Counted from the stretch's first letter, positions 26,641 to 35,634 are shown. The stretch is 64,000 nucleotides of DNA from Palsa-506 sp963755815 (GCA_963755815.1 CAVWLF010000003.1:124001-188000); one strand, 5' to 3'. The notes: generated from the letters alone by a model not told the origin. Program-made: numbers and translations.

Positions 26641-26730
26641 GCCCGCATCCTGCTCGCTGACCGCCGCCCGGTTCAACCGCCCGGTCTGCGATTATTGGCG
26701 GGTCTGGCCGGCCGGGTGGCGGAGGTAACC

Positions 26731-27168
26731 ATGTCGTTGGCGATGAGCGTGGCCGAGCGGGAGCAGTTCCTTGCGCAGGTGCATGTGGGCGTGCTGGCCG
26801 TGGCGGCGGCCGGCGGCCGGGCGCCGCTCGCGGTGCCGGTCTGGTACAGCTACCGGCCCGGCGGCGAGATCAGCGTCATCACGGCCCGGGACTCACGCAA
26901 GGCAGCCGCGATCCGGGCGGCGGGCCGGCTGAGCATCTGCGCCCAGGACGAGACGCCACCGTACAAGTACGTCAGCGTGGAAGGACCGGTCGTCGTGATG
27001 GGCGCGGAGTGCGACGCCGCCGAACGGCTCGCGATGGCGCGCCGCTATCTCGGCGCCGAGGGCGGCGCGGTCTACACGGAGAGCAATCCTGACCCCGAGG
27101 GCATCAACGTGGTCTTCCGGATGCGCCCGGAGCGATGGGTGAGCGCGGACTTCAGCGAGCCCGGCTAG
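26731..27168 (+). CDS. Pyridoxamine 5'-phosphate oxidase-like flavin-binding protein
   Basis: A 145-aa split-barrel flavoprotein. ATG 26731 has GGAGGT 5 bases upstream. Family features are VGVLAVAAAGGRAPLAVPVW, ISVITARDSRKAAAIRAAG and KYVSVEGPVVVMG. Such small PNPOx-like proteins in actinomycetes often bind F420 or FMN; which one cannot be decided by eye. The last residues RPERWVSADFS are typical of the family. Confidence 0.85.
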   Translation: MSLAMSVAEREQFLAQVHVGVLAVAAAGGRAPLAVPVWYSYRPGGEISVITARDSRKAAAIRAAGRLSICAQDETPPYKYVSVEGPVVVMGAECDAAERLAMARRYLGAEGGAVYTESNPDPEGINVVFRMRPERWVSADFSEPG

Positions 27169-27210
27169 CCAGTTCCGGCGACGGCGCCATTTCTGCGATC
27201 ATCGGACATT

Positions 27211-27876
27211 GTGACGATGACCGAGTCCGCCGACGACGGCCTGGATCGGGATCCGCGGCGCCCGGCCCGGCTGCTGCTCGCTGAGCGCGGCGCGCTGCTG
27301 CCGATTCTGCGGCGCTCGCCGGCCGAAGCCTTCGACCGCCCGACGGCATGCCCCGGATGGTCGGTCCGGGATGTGCTGGCCCACTGCGGTGCCGCGCTGA
27401 CCAGGGTCGTCGACGGACGGCTGCATGACTTCACCCCGGAACTGAACGAGGCGGACGTGGCGGAGCGGCGCGGCTGGCCGGTGTTCGGGGTGCTGGCCGA
27501 ACTCGATCGGGGCTACCGCGCGGCCGGGGCCGTCATCGGTCAGGCGGGCGGCCCGCTGGATGTCATTGCGCTGGGCGAATGGCTGCACGGCGGCGATGTG
27601 CGGGATGCCCTGGGCGAGCCGCTGGCCTTCGCCAGCGAGGGCTTCGATGACGCCTGCGTCCTGCTGTCCGCCTGGACCCGCGAGCGCGAGGTGCCGCTGG
27701 TCCAGGTCACGCTCCCGGGCGGCAGCCTGACCCTGGGAGTCCCGGTGCCCGGCCGCCCGCCGGCCCGGCTGCGCACCGACCAGGCGACGCTGATGCGAAT
27801 CTTCGCCGGGCGGCCGGCTGACCCGGCCGCCTACGAGCTCAGCGGGGCGGCGCCGGCCGAGCTGGTCGTTTTCTGA
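27211..27876 (+). CDS. TIGR03083-type maleylpyruvate isomerase-like metal-binding protein
   Basis: A 221-aa protein of the DinB/mycothiol-dependent isomerase superfamily. The N-terminal helical bundle carries PTACPGWSVRDVLAHCGAAL (first metal His), and GEWLHGGDVRDALG carries the second His-containing motif. A small C-terminal beta domain follows. Members use mycothiol or have unknown reactions. It lies 1 base before the deformylase gene, so the two are probably co-transcribed. Start is GTG 27211 or the in-frame ATG two codons later. Confidence 0.78.
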   Translation: MTMTESADDGLDRDPRRPARLLLAERGALLPILRRSPAEAFDRPTACPGWSVRDVLAHCGAALTRVVDGRLHDFTPELNEADVAERRGWPVFGVLAELDRGYRAAGAVIGQAGGPLDVIALGEWLHGGDVRDALGEPLAFASEGFDDACVLLSAWTREREVPLVQVTLPGGSLTLGVPVPGRPPARLRTDQATLMRIFAGRPADPAAYELSGAAPAELVVF

Positions 27877-27877
27877 C

Positions 27878-28375
27878 ATGACCGTCCGCCCGCTGCGGCT
27901 ACTCGGCGATCCCGTGCTGCGCACGCCGTCCGAGCCGGTCACCCGATTTGATGACGCGCTGGCCCAGCTCATCGCCGACCTCATCGACACCGTGCAGGAA
28001 CCAGGCCGCGCCGGGCTGGCCGCCAGCCAGATCGGCTCCAGCCTGGCCGCGTTCTCCTTTAACGTCGACGGCCAGGTCGGGTACCTGATCAACCCGCGGA
28101 TCATCGAGGTGACGGGCAGCTACGAGGGGCTGGAGGCATGCCTGTCCATTCCCGGCGTCAGCGCGGACCGGACCCGTAGCTGGTACGCGGTCGCCGAGGG
28201 CGTTGACCTGCGGCAGCAGCCGGTTACCGTGGCCGGGACCGGCGAACTGGCCCGCTGCCTGCAGCACGAGACCGATCACCTGCACGGTGAGCTGTACATC
28301 GACAAGCTCACCGGCGCCGAGCGCCGCCGGGTCATGCGCGAGCTCCGCCGGCACCAGGTCGCCGCCCGCCGCTAG
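27878..28375 (+). CDS. def: Peptide deformylase
   Basis: Removes the N-formyl group from nascent proteins. The 165-aa product carries motif 1 as GLAASQIG, motif 2 as EACLSIPG (Cys ligand; canonical EGCLS has Gly where this has Ala), and motif 3 as HETDHLHG with the metal His pair and catalytic Glu. The changes from the canonical GxGLAAxQ/EGCLS motifs mark it as a secondary deformylase. In actinomycetes second copies can confer resistance to deformylase inhibitors such as actinonin; no inhibitor biosynthesis genes are nearby. Confidence 0.92.
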   Translation: MTVRPLRLLGDPVLRTPSEPVTRFDDALAQLIADLIDTVQEPGRAGLAASQIGSSLAAFSFNVDGQVGYLINPRIIEVTGSYEGLEACLSIPGVSADRTRSWYAVAEGVDLRQQPVTVAGTGELARCLQHETDHLHGELYIDKLTGAERRRVMRELRRHQVAARR

Positions 28376-28391
28376 CCGCCCGATGGCGGGG

Positions 28392-28856
28392 CTATGCGCC
28401 GTCCCAGCGCGGACGCAGGACCAGGATGAGCGCATCGAGAATGCGATGCCAGTCCAGCTCATCCAGCCCCCGGCCGGGCTGCGGCACCGCGGCCATGGCG
28501 GTCAGCAGCTGCCGGCGGATCCGGGCCGCGTCCCCGTCCTGGGCAGTGGCCAGCTGGCGGACCTCGGCCTGAAAGCGGCGGCTCCGGCTGAACTCCGCCA
28601 GTGAGGCGGGCAGCGGGACTGGCCCCGGGGCCGGGCCGCTGCCCTCGTCCAGCAGTTCGCTCAATGGCGCGTCCAGCGCGGCGGCGAGCCGGTGGGCGGC
28701 ACCCAGGGTGGGGTTCCCCCGGCCGTTCTCCAGGTTGGCCACGTAGGGCACCGACAGGCCGGCCTGCATGGCCACGGAGGCGATGGTCCGGCCTTGCGAG
28801 GCTCGCCGGGCCCGCAGGCGGCGGCCCAGCTCCAGCCGGAGCTCTTCCTCGGTCAT
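28392..28856 (-). CDS. XRE family transcriptional regulator
   Basis: A 154-aa repressor-like protein. An N-terminal HTH_3 domain at about 8-65 (LRARRASQGRTIASVAMQAG, VPYVANLENGRGNPTLG, AHRLAAALDAPLSELL) is followed by a short helical domain. It is divergent from the MFS gene at 28971, with an inverted repeat in the shared spacer, so it probably controls that transporter and itself. Confidence 0.87.
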   Translation of the reverse strand: MTEEELRLELGRRLRARRASQGRTIASVAMQAGLSVPYVANLENGRGNPTLGAAHRLAAALDAPLSELLDEGSGPAPGPVPLPASLAEFSRSRRFQAEVRQLATAQDGDAARIRRQLLTAMAAVPQPGRGLDELDWHRILDALILVLRPRWDGA

Positions 28857-28872
28857 GCGTGCTCCGTCAGTG

Positions 28873-28913
28873 TTCTGTAGAAATATTGACAGTCAAAGTC
28901 TATTCTCACAGAA
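28873..28913. promoter_or_regulatory. Divergent promoter/operator between XRE regulator and MFS gene
   Basis: TTCTGTAGAAATA at 28873-28885 and TATTCTCACAGAA at 28901-28913 form an imperfect inverted repeat. Between them TTGACAGTCAA at 28886-28896 is a perfect 11-bp palindrome that also contains a consensus -35 element (TTGACA). The 60-bp segment is strikingly AT-rich for this genome. It is a good candidate binding site for the XRE regulator. Confidence 0.6.
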
Positions 28914-28970
28914 TACAAACAGGATGAACGACTCACCGGCGGGCGCCGGATTTTCGGACCGGACGGCGCC

Positions 28971-30236
28971 GTGCTAGCCCTGCGGATCCGGGATTTCCGG
29001 CTGCTCTGGACGGGCGAGCTGCTGTCCAGCCTGGGTAGCTGGCTGCTGCTGGTCGCCGTTCCCTACCAGGTCTTCGAGCTGACCGGCTCAGCGCTGGCCA
29101 CGGGAATCACCTTCATCGCCGAGAGCCTTCCGGCGCTGGTCATCGGTCCGGTCGCCGGGGTAGCGGCCGACCGCTGGGACCGCCGCCGGATCATGCTGGC
29201 CGTGAGCCTGGGCCAGGCCGGGTGCATCCTGCCGGTCGCCTTCGTGCACCGCCCGGGCCAGGTCACGATCATCTATGCCGCGCTCGTGGCCGAGAGCGTA
29301 CTTGGCCAGCTCTACGCGCCCGCGGCGCGGGCGCTGATTCCCAGCCTGGTCGGCCGGAACGAGGAACTTACCTCGGCGAACGCCCTCAGCTCGGCCAGTA
29401 ACGCCATGACCAGGCTGGCCGGGGCCGCACTCGGCGGGATCCTGCTGGCGGCCCTGGGCCTGACCGCGGTCGTGCTCATTGACGTCGGCAGCTACCTGGC
29501 CGCGGCTGGCTGCATCGGCCTGCTGCGCTGGCGCGCGGTCCCGCGCGGCGAAGCGGAATGCGGCCGGGAACGGGGCGCGGCCCGGACCGCGGCGGCCGAG
29601 CTCAAGGCAGGCGTCCGGCACCTGGCCGTCAGCCGCCCGCTGCGGGGACTGCTGCTCGCGGCGGCGATGTTCCAGCTCGGGAACGGGGCGTTCACGGCGG
29701 CACTGGTGCCCTATATCCATCTCCGGCTGCACGGCACCGCGGCCGACGTCGGCTTCCTGATCGCCGCGACCGGCGCCGGCTTCCTCATCGGCGCGCCGCT
29801 GAGCCGCAGGCTCTTTCACCGGGTGCGGCTGCGGATGCTGGCCAGCCTGGCCCTGCTGATCACGGCGGCGGCGTATGCCGGCTGGTTCAGCACCAGCCGT
29901 CTCGCCGCTGCGCTCCCGCTGGCCGCGCTCACCGGCATGACGGCAATGATCTTCCTGGTCACCCGGCTGACCTGGCTGCAACGGCTCACCCCCGGCCGCC
30001 TGCTCGGCCGGGCCAGCTCGGCCTTCGCCGCCGCCGAGGGGGGCGCCGGGCTGATCGGCATCACCCTCGGCGGGATCCTGACCGGGCTAGCCGGCCTGAC
30101 CGCCACGGTGGCTGCGGCCGGCCTGGCCATCGCCGGCGGCGCCGTGCCTGGCCGCCGTCCTGCTCCGCGGCCCGCCGCCACCGGAACCCGGCGAAACCGC
30201 CGGGCGGAGGCTACTCGCCGGTGCTGCCGTCGATGA
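28971..30236 (+). CDS. MFS transporter
   Basis: A 421-aa major facilitator protein beginning LALRIRDFRLLWTGELLSSL with loop 2-3 motif GVAADRWDRRRIM. Helices are clear up to about residue 395. The last 30 residues (GRRPAPRPAATGTRRNRRA) are hydrophilic and unlike a transporter; in another frame the same DNA reads LAAVLLRGP, which would complete the last helix, so a one-base shift near 30147 is likely. The GTG start has no ribosome site; ATG 28924 in another frame has the usual short polar leader, so a 5' indel is also possible. Substrate unknown. Confidence 0.8.
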   Translation: MLALRIRDFRLLWTGELLSSLGSWLLLVAVPYQVFELTGSALATGITFIAESLPALVIGPVAGVAADRWDRRRIMLAVSLGQAGCILPVAFVHRPGQVTIIYAALVAESVLGQLYAPAARALIPSLVGRNEELTSANALSSASNAMTRLAGAALGGILLAALGLTAVVLIDVGSYLAAAGCIGLLRWRAVPRGEAECGRERGAARTAAAELKAGVRHLAVSRPLRGLLLAAAMFQLGNGAFTAALVPYIHLRLHGTAADVGFLIAATGAGFLIGAPLSRRLFHRVRLRMLASLALLITAAAYAGWFSTSRLAAALPLAALTGMTAMIFLVTRLTWLQRLTPGRLLGRASSAFAAAEGGAGLIGITLGGILTGLAGLTATVAAAGLAIAGGAVPGRRPAPRPAATGTRRNRRAEATRRCCRR

Positions 30237-30762
30237 GCTCGCGGGCGATGTCGAGCTGGCCGACGTGCCGCGCATACTCCTGCAGCAGGTGGAACAGGAT
30301 GCGGCCGAGCGACGGCCCGGGGCCGGGCGGGGGGAACCTGCCGCCTAGCTTCGAGGCGTCGGCCAGTGCCGCCGGGGCGCATAGCTCCCGCGTTCGCTGC
30401 ACCTCGCGGAGGTATCCGGCGATCACGTCCGCCGTCGGCTCGCCGGCCGTCACGTTGTACTCGGTCCGCTCGCCGGTGGCCTGGTCCGCGCCGGGCAGCC
30501 AGGGCACGACGTCCTCAGCGTTGAATCCCCACTGCATCCAGCGCCGCTCGATCCAGCCGAGGTGCTTCACCAGGCCCAGCGGAGACCAGCCCAGCGGCCC
30601 GGCCGGCGTCCGCAGCTGGGCATCGGACAGGCCGTCGATCTTCCGCAGCAGCGCTTCCCGGTACCAGTCGAGGTACCCCAGGAGCAGCTCGCGCGGGTCG
30701 GAGACGTCGTCCGCCGGGCCATCGAACAGGGACGACGGCTGCTCTTCGGGTGGCGGCTGCAT
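30211..30762 (-). CDS. DinB family protein (DUF664)
   Basis: A 183-aa four-helix-bundle metal-binding protein. The metal His residues are in GLVKHLGWIERRW and HLLQEYARHVGQLDIAREL, with the first region LLGYLDWYREALLRKIDGLS. Members are bacillithiol/mycothiol-dependent transferases or of unknown function. It overlaps the 3' end of the MFS gene by 26 bases and may end the fhs-fchA transcript. Confidence 0.85.
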   Translation of the reverse strand: MQPPPEEQPSSLFDGPADDVSDPRELLLGYLDWYREALLRKIDGLSDAQLRTPAGPLGWSPLGLVKHLGWIERRWMQWGFNAEDVVPWLPGADQATGERTEYNVTAGEPTADVIAGYLREVQRTRELCAPAALADASKLGGRFPPPGPGPSLGRILFHLLQEYARHVGQLDIARELIDGSTGE

Positions 30763-30833
30763 TCCCCGACCTTACGGCGCGGGCCCGGGCGATCCGGCCG
30801 ACCCGGCGGGCCGCGCCGGGCCTGACGTTGAGC

Positions 30834-31442
30834 TCATGACGGGCGGGTGGCCGCGCTGGCCGAGCGAGCCGTCTCGCCGAGCAGCGACCCGGCGCGCCGG
30901 TGCCGCTCGTCGTCCGGCACGCCCGCCAGGTTGATCCGGACCAGAACTGCCGCCGACCGGGCCCCGGCCTCAGCCAGCAGGGCGGCCGTGCTGGCGTCAC
31001 CGCGCAGGGCCGGGTTGCCGTCCGCGGCCAGCCGGGCCGCCAGCCGGGTCACCTCGGCGCCCAGCGCGATGATCTGCATCGGCACGTCGGCCGCGTCCGA
31101 CAGCGCCGCCGCGATGGCCCGCTCCCGGCCGGCCGGATCGTCCCCGGCGGGGGACCGCAGCGCGGAGATCACCCGGCCGTAGGCCTCGGCATCCGCCTGC
31201 ATGAGCGAGGCGGCCGCGGCGCGGAGCCGTTCGGCCTCGGTGGTCAGCTGGCCGGCCGTCTCGCCGCCCAGCCGGCGCACCGACAGCCGCGCCGCCATCG
31301 CGCACAGGCTGGCGCCCAGGGTGACCGACAGCGCCGCGGCGGCGCCGCCGCCGGGCGCCGGCGAGCCGCTGGCGAGCGCGCCGAGGAACTGCTGGAGCGG
31401 CAGGCCGAGATACGCGGGCTCGGTCCCGCCCGGCTGGCTCAT
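30834..31442 (-). CDS. fchA: Methenyltetrahydrofolate cyclohydrolase (formiminotransferase-cyclodeaminase family, FchA)
   Basis: Interconverts 5,10-methenyl-THF and 10-formyl-THF. The 202-aa product is the stand-alone cyclodeaminase-type helical protein with SGSPAPGGGAAAALSVTLGA at about residue 26, the substrate-binding segment of the family, and later DVPMQIIALGAEVTRLAARL. Stand-alone FchA works in acetogens and methylotrophs together with formate-THF ligase, whose gene is immediately upstream (45-base gap). It is part of the iclR-aldehyde dehydrogenase-fhs-fchA unit. Confidence 0.87.
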   Translation of the reverse strand: MSQPGGTEPAYLGLPLQQFLGALASGSPAPGGGAAAALSVTLGASLCAMAARLSVRRLGGETAGQLTTEAERLRAAAASLMQADAEAYGRVISALRSPAGDDPAGRERAIAAALSDAADVPMQIIALGAEVTRLAARLAADGNPALRGDASTAALLAEAGARSAAVLVRINLAGVPDDERHRRAGSLLGETARSASAATRPS

Positions 31443-31487
31443 GCCGAGTAGGTTGTCACGCCCGGCTCGCGCGCGTCCGGCGGGCGG

Positions 31488-33185
31488 TCACGCCAGGCCG
31501 ACTATCTCGCCGTTTTCGTCGATGTCGATCCGCTCCGCGGCCGAGTTCGAGGCCAGCCCCGGCATCGTCCGCATCTCGCCGCAGATCGGGTAGATGAAAC
31601 CGGCCCCGACCGACGCGCGTACCTCCCGGACCGGCAGCCGCCACCCGGTCGGCGCGCCCTTCAGCGCCGGGTCCGCGGACAGCGACAGCGGGGTCTTCGC
31701 GATGCAGACGGGCAGGCCGCCGAAGCCATTCCGCTCGTAGCTGTCCAGCTGCCGGGCGGCAGCGGCCGCGTAATCGACGCCATCCGCGCCGTAGACCTGG
31801 CTCGCGATCGTCTCGATTTTCTCCCGGAGCGGCGCGTCGCCCGGATAGAGGTAATGGAAATTCCCTGGCTCGCCGGCCGCCTCCACGACGGCTTCGGCCA
31901 GTTCCGCGGCCCCCCGCCCACCGTCGGCGAAGTGGGTGCAGACGGCCGAGCGGACGCCCATCGACGCCGCGATCTCGCGGATCGCCTCGTGCTCGGACGC
32001 GAAGTCTTCCGGCATCGCGTTGATGGCGACCACCGGGGTGACGCCATGCAGGCGGACGTTCTCCAGCTGCTTGCGGAGGTTGGCGCCGCCGATGTGCACC
32101 TCCTCCGGGTTCTCGGCCAGCAGCGCCGGGGGCAGCGGGCGGCCGGCCACGATGCGATGGCGGCCCGAGTGCGCCTTCAGCGCGCGCACCGTGGTGACCA
32201 CCACGGCGGCATCGGGAACGAGCCCGGAGACCCGGCACTTGATGTTGAAGAAGCGCTCCGCTCCCATGTCGGCGCCGAATCCGGCCTCGGTGATCAGGAA
32301 GTCCCCGGCATGGATGCCGACGAGGTCAGCCACGACGGATGAGTTGCCGTGCGCGATGTTCCCGAACGGCCCGGAATGGACGAGCACCGGGGTGTTCTCC
32401 AGCGTCTGCAGCAGGTTCGGCTTGATCGCGTCCCGCATGATCACGGTCATCGCGCCGGCCGCCTTGAGCTGTTCGGCGGTGACGGGCTCGCCGCCGGGCG
32501 TATAGCCGACCACGATCCGGCCCAGCCGGGTGCGCATGTCGCGGAGCGAGACCGACAGGGCCAGCACGGCCATCGCCTCGGAGGCGGCCGTGATGTCGAA
32601 TCCGGTCTGCCGGGCCAGGCCGTCCTGCGCCGAGCCGAGGCCGACGACGATGTTGCGCAGCGCCCGGTCGTTCACGTCGAGCACCCGGCGCCAGGTGATG
32701 TTACGCAGGTCAAGGTCAAGTGCGTTGCCCTGGTGCAGGTGGTTGTCGAGCATCGCGGACAGCATGTTGTGCGCCGCGGTGACGGCATGCATGTCGCCGG
32801 TCAGGTGCAGGTTCAGCGCCTCGAACGGCACCGCCTGACTGTAGCCGCCACCCGCGGCGCCGCCCTTGATCCCGAAGGTGGGCCCCATCGAGGCCTGCCT
32901 GATCGAGATGGTGGCGCGCTTCCCGATCACGCGCATGGCCTGGCCGAGGCCGACGGTGGTCGTGGTCTTGCCCTCGCCGAGCGGCGTCGGCGTGACGGCG
33001 GTGACCACCACGTACTTGGCCTTGGGCCGGTCTGACAGCGCCTCAATGGCGGCGAGGTCAATCTTGGCCACGTATTCCCCGTACGGCTCCATCAGCCAGG
33101 GGGGTATCCCGATTTCCGCCGCGATCTCGGCGATCGGCTTGAGCGTCGCGTGCCGGGAGATCTCCAGTGCGCTGGGCATTGCCAC
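31488..33185 (-). CDS. fhs: Formate-tetrahydrofolate ligase
   Basis: Catalyses formate + THF + ATP to 10-formyl-THF, or the reverse with ATP gain. The 565-aa product has the full family length. The P-loop-like motif TPTPLGEGKTTTTVGLGQ is at about residues 65-82, followed by RQASMGPTFGIKGGAAGGGY, the conserved FNIKCR, and VATIRALK-like TTVRALKAHSG. The start is GTG 33185 or ATG 33179. Fhs is optional in actinomycetes; with FchA next door and MetF in the corrinoid locus it suggests a C1 oxidation/assimilation branch. Confidence 0.95.
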   Translation of the reverse strand: MAMPSALEISRHATLKPIAEIAAEIGIPPWLMEPYGEYVAKIDLAAIEALSDRPKAKYVVVTAVTPTPLGEGKTTTTVGLGQAMRVIGKRATISIRQASMGPTFGIKGGAAGGGYSQAVPFEALNLHLTGDMHAVTAAHNMLSAMLDNHLHQGNALDLDLRNITWRRVLDVNDRALRNIVVGLGSAQDGLARQTGFDITAASEAMAVLALSVSLRDMRTRLGRIVVGYTPGGEPVTAEQLKAAGAMTVIMRDAIKPNLLQTLENTPVLVHSGPFGNIAHGNSSVVADLVGIHAGDFLITEAGFGADMGAERFFNIKCRVSGLVPDAAVVVTTVRALKAHSGRHRIVAGRPLPPALLAENPEEVHIGGANLRKQLENVRLHGVTPVVAINAMPEDFASEHEAIREIAASMGVRSAVCTHFADGGRGAAELAEAVVEAAGEPGNFHYLYPGDAPLREKIETIASQVYGADGVDYAAAAARQLDSYERNGFGGLPVCIAKTPLSLSADPALKGAPTGWRLPVREVRASVGAGFIYPICGEMRTMPGLASNSAAERIDIDENGEIVGLA

Positions 33186-33283
33186 CTGATACTCGCCACC
33201 TTTCCTGCCGTTCTTGCCCGGACTGCCGCTTCATCGCGCCAGCCCGCCTAACTCCGCCCGGCCGCCTCGCTGCGCCCGGCCGC

Positions 33284-34738
33284 CTAGCCCCGGTAACGCG
33301 GTGCCGGGTACACGACGACCTTGGGCTCGGTGAAGGCCTCCATCGGATAGCGGCCGCCGACCCGGCCGTGGCCGCTCACGCTGCCGGACCGGCCGCCGAA
33401 CGGCAGGTGCGATTCCCACAGGTTGGTGGAGGCGTTGATGTTGACCCAGCCGGCCCGGGCCCGCTCCGCGAAGGCCAGGCCGCGCTCCAGGTCCTCGGTG
33501 AATACCGCCGCGGTCAGGCCGTACGGCGAGGCGTTGGTGAGCTCCAGGGCCTCCTCCGCCGATGCCACCTCGACCACCGGCACCACCGGCCCGAACGTCT
33601 CCTCGCGCTCGATCGCCATCCCCGGCGTGACGCCGTCGAGCACCGTGGGCTCGGCATACAGCGCGGTCGGGAACCCGGCCGCCCGGCGGCCGCCGCAGCA
33701 GACCCGGGCGCCGCCGGCCAGCGCATCGGCGATATGCCGGTCGAATTTCGCCGCGGTGGCCTCATTGTTCAGCGGTCCCATGGTGGTTTCCGGGGCAAAC
33801 GGATCACCCAGCCTGATGTTCGCCTTGGTCGCCGCCACCACCCGCTCGACGAATTCGCCCGCGACCGCGGCGTGCACCAGGAACCGCTCGCCCGCCGTGC
33901 AGCTCTGCCCGGCGCAGAGATAGGCCGCCTCCAGCGCCGCCCCGGCCGCCAGGTCCAGGTCGGCATCGGCCAGGATCACCATCGGGCCGTTGCCGCCCAG
34001 TTCGAGTAGCTGCGCCTTGCCGGCCGCGCGCGCGGCGACCAGGCCGCCGGTCTCGACCGAGCCCACGAAGCCCACCCCGGCCACGTCCGGATGGCCGGCC
34101 AGCGCGTCGCCGACCACCGGCCCCGGGCCGGGGACGAAGTTGAACACCCCCGCGGGCAGGCCCGCCCCGGCCAGCACGTCGGCGAGCACCGCGCAGCAGG
34201 CCGACGTGGAGGGCGCGGGCACCCAGACGACGGTGTTGCCCGCCGCCATGGCGGGCGCGAAAAGCTCCGCGCCCATCGTGTAGGGCCAGTTCCACGGGCT
34301 CACCACGGCGATCACGCCGAGCGGCACCCGGGTGGCCAGGATCCGCCGCTCCGCCGAGGTGGAGGCGGGCAGGCCGCCCTCGCGGCGCTTGGCGTCCTCC
34401 CCGGCCATCCGGAAGTACTCGGCCAGCTCGTCGACTTCGTCATAGGCCTCGGCCGCGAGCGGCTTGCCCTGGTCCTCGGTCAGGGCCCGGGCCAGTTCCT
34501 CCCGGCGCTCGCGGATCCCGGCGATGACCTGCTCGCAGCAGCGGGCCCGGTCGAACGGCGAGGCGGCGGCCCAGGCCGGCCAGGCGGCCCGGGCGGCGGC
34601 GACGGCGTCATCGACGTCGGCCGGGCTGCCGGCCGCCACCGAGGCGAAGGTCTCGCCCGACGACGGGCTGACCGCGGCCGCCGCGCCGCCGCCGCCGGGC
34701 CGCCAGCCACCGCCGATGTACAGCAGATGCTCCCGCAC
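33284..34738 (-). CDS. Aldehyde dehydrogenase family protein
   Basis: A 484-aa NAD(P)-dependent dehydrogenase. The catalytic Cys is in LCAGQSCTAGER, the general-base Glu is in QLLELGGNGPMVI, and the cofactor-binding VSPWNWPYTMGAELFAPAM and GFVGSVETG are present. The tail ends MEAFTEPKVVVYP. Sequence style is close to succinate-semialdehyde/betaine-aldehyde-like dehydrogenases. In this operon it could oxidise betaine aldehyde or formaldehyde-derived aldehydes; the substrate is an inference. Overall Ala-rich. Confidence 0.9.
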   Translation of the reverse strand: MREHLLYIGGGWRPGGGGAAAAVSPSSGETFASVAAGSPADVDDAVAAARAAWPAWAAASPFDRARCCEQVIAGIRERREELARALTEDQGKPLAAEAYDEVDELAEYFRMAGEDAKRREGGLPASTSAERRILATRVPLGVIAVVSPWNWPYTMGAELFAPAMAAGNTVVWVPAPSTSACCAVLADVLAGAGLPAGVFNFVPGPGPVVGDALAGHPDVAGVGFVGSVETGGLVAARAAGKAQLLELGGNGPMVILADADLDLAAGAALEAAYLCAGQSCTAGERFLVHAAVAGEFVERVVAATKANIRLGDPFAPETTMGPLNNEATAAKFDRHIADALAGGARVCCGGRRAAGFPTALYAEPTVLDGVTPGMAIEREETFGPVVPVVEVASAEEALELTNASPYGLTAAVFTEDLERGLAFAERARAGWVNINASTNLWESHLPFGGRSGSVSGHGRVGGRYPMEAFTEPKVVVYPAPRYRG

Positions 34739-34776
34739 GGTGCTCGCCTCTCGCCTCGCTGGTCAGGATCGGTGCT

Positions 34777-35502
34777 TCAGGATTCCGCGCAGAGCCGCCC
34801 GAGCTCCTCCAGCCGCTCCGGCGGCATCCGGTAGGCCGGGCCGGACACGGACAGCGCGGCCACGCACGCCCCGGTGCCGTCGAAAACCGGCGCGGCCACG
34901 GCGACCAGCCCCTCCTCCAGCTCGGCCGTCGCCTGCGCCCAGCCATTCCGGCGGACCGCCGCCAGCTCCTCCTGCAGCGCCTCGTGCGTCGTGATCGTGT
35001 GCTCGGTATACCGCTCCAGCTGGTGCGGAATGCCGATGGCGCCGTAGGCCAGCAGCACCTTGCCGTTGGCCACGGCGTGCGGCTTCGTCCGGCGGCCGGT
35101 CCAGCCGCCGGAGCAGCTCAGGATGTACGTGCTCGGGAGCTCGGCCACATTCAGGATGTCACCGGAGTTGGGGACCGCGAGGTTGACCGTCTCGCCGGTC
35201 CGGTGGGAGAGCTTCTCCATGGCCGGCTGCATCGTGGCGACGACATCAAAGCCGCGCAGCGCCAGCGTGCCCAGCCTGATCAGCTCGACGCCGAGCCGGT
35301 AGCGCTTGCCCGCGCGGGTGAGGTACCCGGCCCGCTCCAGCGCGGCGGCCAGCCGCGAGGCGGTGGACTTGTGCACGCCGAGCGACTCGGCCATCTCCGA
35401 GACGCCAATCTCGGTGCGCGAATCATCGAAGCTGGCGAGCAGGGCAAGAGCCCGCTCCGCCGACTGATAAGTTGCGCCGGCAGCAACTTCATGCTCGGTC
35501 AC
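34777..35502 (-). CDS. IclR family transcriptional regulator of the ald-fhs-fchA operon
   Basis: A 241-aa regulator. The winged helix at about 13-75 (QSAERALALLASFDDSRTEI, EMAESLGVHKSTASRLAAAL) is followed by the IclR effector domain (TGETVNLAVPNSGDILNVAE, VANGKVLLAYG, GLVAVAAPVFDGTGACVAAL). The start is GTG 35502. It heads an operon with the aldehyde dehydrogenase, fhs and fchA. AAGTTGC and GCAACTT (35469-35475, 35483-35489) form an inverted repeat just inside the coding region, with another GCAACT at 35503-35508 just upstream of the start. Confidence 0.92.
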   Translation of the reverse strand: MTEHEVAAGATYQSAERALALLASFDDSRTEIGVSEMAESLGVHKSTASRLAAALERAGYLTRAGKRYRLGVELIRLGTLALRGFDVVATMQPAMEKLSHRTGETVNLAVPNSGDILNVAELPSTYILSCSGGWTGRRTKPHAVANGKVLLAYGAIGIPHQLERYTEHTITTHEALQEELAAVRRNGWAQATAELEEGLVAVAAPVFDGTGACVAALSVSGPAYRMPPERLEELGRLCAES

Positions 35503-35634
35503 GCAACTAGGATGACCAAGCCGGCCGCCCGCGTCAACTACTTCGGGGCGGCAGCGACACCATAGTCCGGATCCAGCCGATACTGTGTCGTGGCGCCCGA
35601 TTTCGCCGTGCGCCTGGTCGGCAAAGGAGCAGTC

